DNA of 64,000 nt, taken from NCBI RefSeq assembly GCF_018739865.1, contig NZ_JADOER010000004.1:751067-815066 (forward strand), read 5' to 3'. The position numbers were made by a program, and so were the translations under genes. The notes beneath the pieces are model-generated. The model had not been told where the DNA came from and ran no database searches. It saw only the letters and a program-made list of their open reading frames with translations. Source of the DNA: Leptothoe kymatousa TAU-MAC 1615. Lineage in GTDB: Bacteria > Cyanobacteriota > Cyanobacteriia > Phormidesmidales > Phormidesmidaceae. Shown piece after piece: positions 63,393 to 64,000 of this stretch. Numbering within the stretch: the stretch's first letter is position 1; every line of letters starts with the position of its first letter.

Positions 63393-64000
63393 ATGTCCGC
63401 AATTAATAAATTTCACTCGAAAAAGATATACAACCAGCAGCTCATTGCCGCGTTACCCTCGGAGGCACAAACCTGGCTGGCTGGATTGCCCTGGGTGCAG
63501 CGGCGTTACGTGCTGTCCCTGTGTCATGTTATGTGTGCCACCTCCCCAGAAGGGCAGGCTCAATTTTTAGACGAATATACCGCCGATGGCGTGGTTTCTC
63601 GCTTTATCCACGATCGGGCTACCCAGCAGCGTATTTACCATCACCTGCGGCGGTTTAGCATTAAAACCAAGCTGACTGAATCTGTTTTGCGGCGCTACGT
63701 ACGGCAGTTTTATGTGCACGAAGCTCAGATGCGCCAGCGGCAGGGGCATGCATATCTAGAAGCCGTACTACGCCTGATGACCGATGGCCAAGAACATAAT
63801 CGTGTTCTGAGCTATATCCTGGGTTTTGAATTGCTGATATTGCTGTTCGGTATGAGTTGGGAGCAGCATGAACGTTTTTATCGCCTGCAACCCAATCAAG
63901 AAGACTTTTTTAACCTGTACATTCGTCCTGTGCAGCAAGCCCATCGCCTCAATGGCATCATCATTCCTAAGGATGAAGAACGCTTTTTTGCCCGCCGAGA
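63393..64000 (+). CDS. Unrecognised helical protein (3' end outside window)
   Basis: 202 codons from the ATG at 63393 to the window edge with no stop. Starts MSAINKFHSKKIYNQQLIAA and continues with long helical segments rich in Gln, Arg and Leu (for example ESVLRRYVRQFYVHEAQMRQ) and a short hydrophobic stretch GFELLILLFGMSWE. I do not recognise a family. Uniform codon use and lack of other frames support a real gene. Confidence 0.72.
   Translation, partial: MSAINKFHSKKIYNQQLIAALPSEAQTWLAGLPWVQRRYVLSLCHVMCATSPEGQAQFLDEYTADGVVSRFIHDRATQQRIYHHLRRFSIKTKLTESVLRRYVRQFYVHEAQMRQRQGHAYLEAVLRLMTDGQEHNRVLSYILGFELLILLFGMSWEQHERFYRLQPNQEDFFNLYIRPVQQAHRLNGIIIPKDEERFFARR

Overview
The window looks like chromosomal DNA of a cyanobacterium. 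It holds plant-type tocopherol (vitamin E) genes, the panC/cmk gene fusion, many GCGATCGC (HIP1) octamers (for example near 2984, 8557, 11202, 13781, 16263 and 50153) and several small proteins of cyanobacterial type. Most genes are ordinary housekeeping or metabolic genes. I see no rRNA, tRNA, CRISPR array or intact transposase. Gene coordinates include the stop codon. Starts were moved downstream where a ribosome-binding site, a signal peptide or family alignment argued for it. All functional calls come from reading motifs; no database search was run.

Layout. 1-5.5 kb: minus-strand amino-acid ABC transporter (binding protein, two permeases, ATPase), with tandem terminators after the binding-protein gene. 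6-9.7 kb: a small protein, a lipid-A-disaccharide-synthase-like protein, ilvN and a caspase-fold protein that has lost its catalytic dyad. 9.9-17 kb: a possible cyclic-nucleotide region with a transporter-HEAT-repeat protein, a stand-alone cNMP-binding protein, a TVP38-type membrane protein and, convergent to these, a MASE1-PAS class III cyclase. 18-23.8 kb: two divergent tocopherol operons, gamma-tocopherol methyltransferase/homogentisate phytyltransferase/FAD oxidoreductase against HPPD/tocopherol cyclase. 24.5-34.7 kb: a CrtI-type desaturase, acetyltransferase, DUF1499 protein, hydrolases, a 2OG-oxygenase-like protein, cofH, glucokinase and a YebC protein. 35-42 kb: panC/cmk, an RlpA-like protein, purM, a prohibitin and a Ser/Thr kinase. 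42.5-50 kb: a HEPN protein, a GPH transporter, a phosphoribosyltransferase gene between long inverted repeats, a LMW phosphatase, a DUF362 protein, a HAD phosphatase and a fibro-slime/Calx-beta protein. 50-59.7 kb: MscS, a DOMON-like protein, a NahK-like kinase, a VTE6-like phytyl-phosphate kinase, two tandem MATE transporters, a thioredoxin variant and ribD. 59.8-64 kb: bioF with two paralogous secreted proteins, a 56-bp tandem repeat, a sulfite-oxidase-like protein and a truncated unknown gene.

Most interesting: the putative cAMP module (9966-16918), the phosphoribosyltransferase gene bracketed by ~110-bp inverted repeats (44416-45436), the catalytically dead caspase homologue, the surface-type protein without a signal peptide, and a possible small transcription unit hidden between the YebC gene and panC/cmk.
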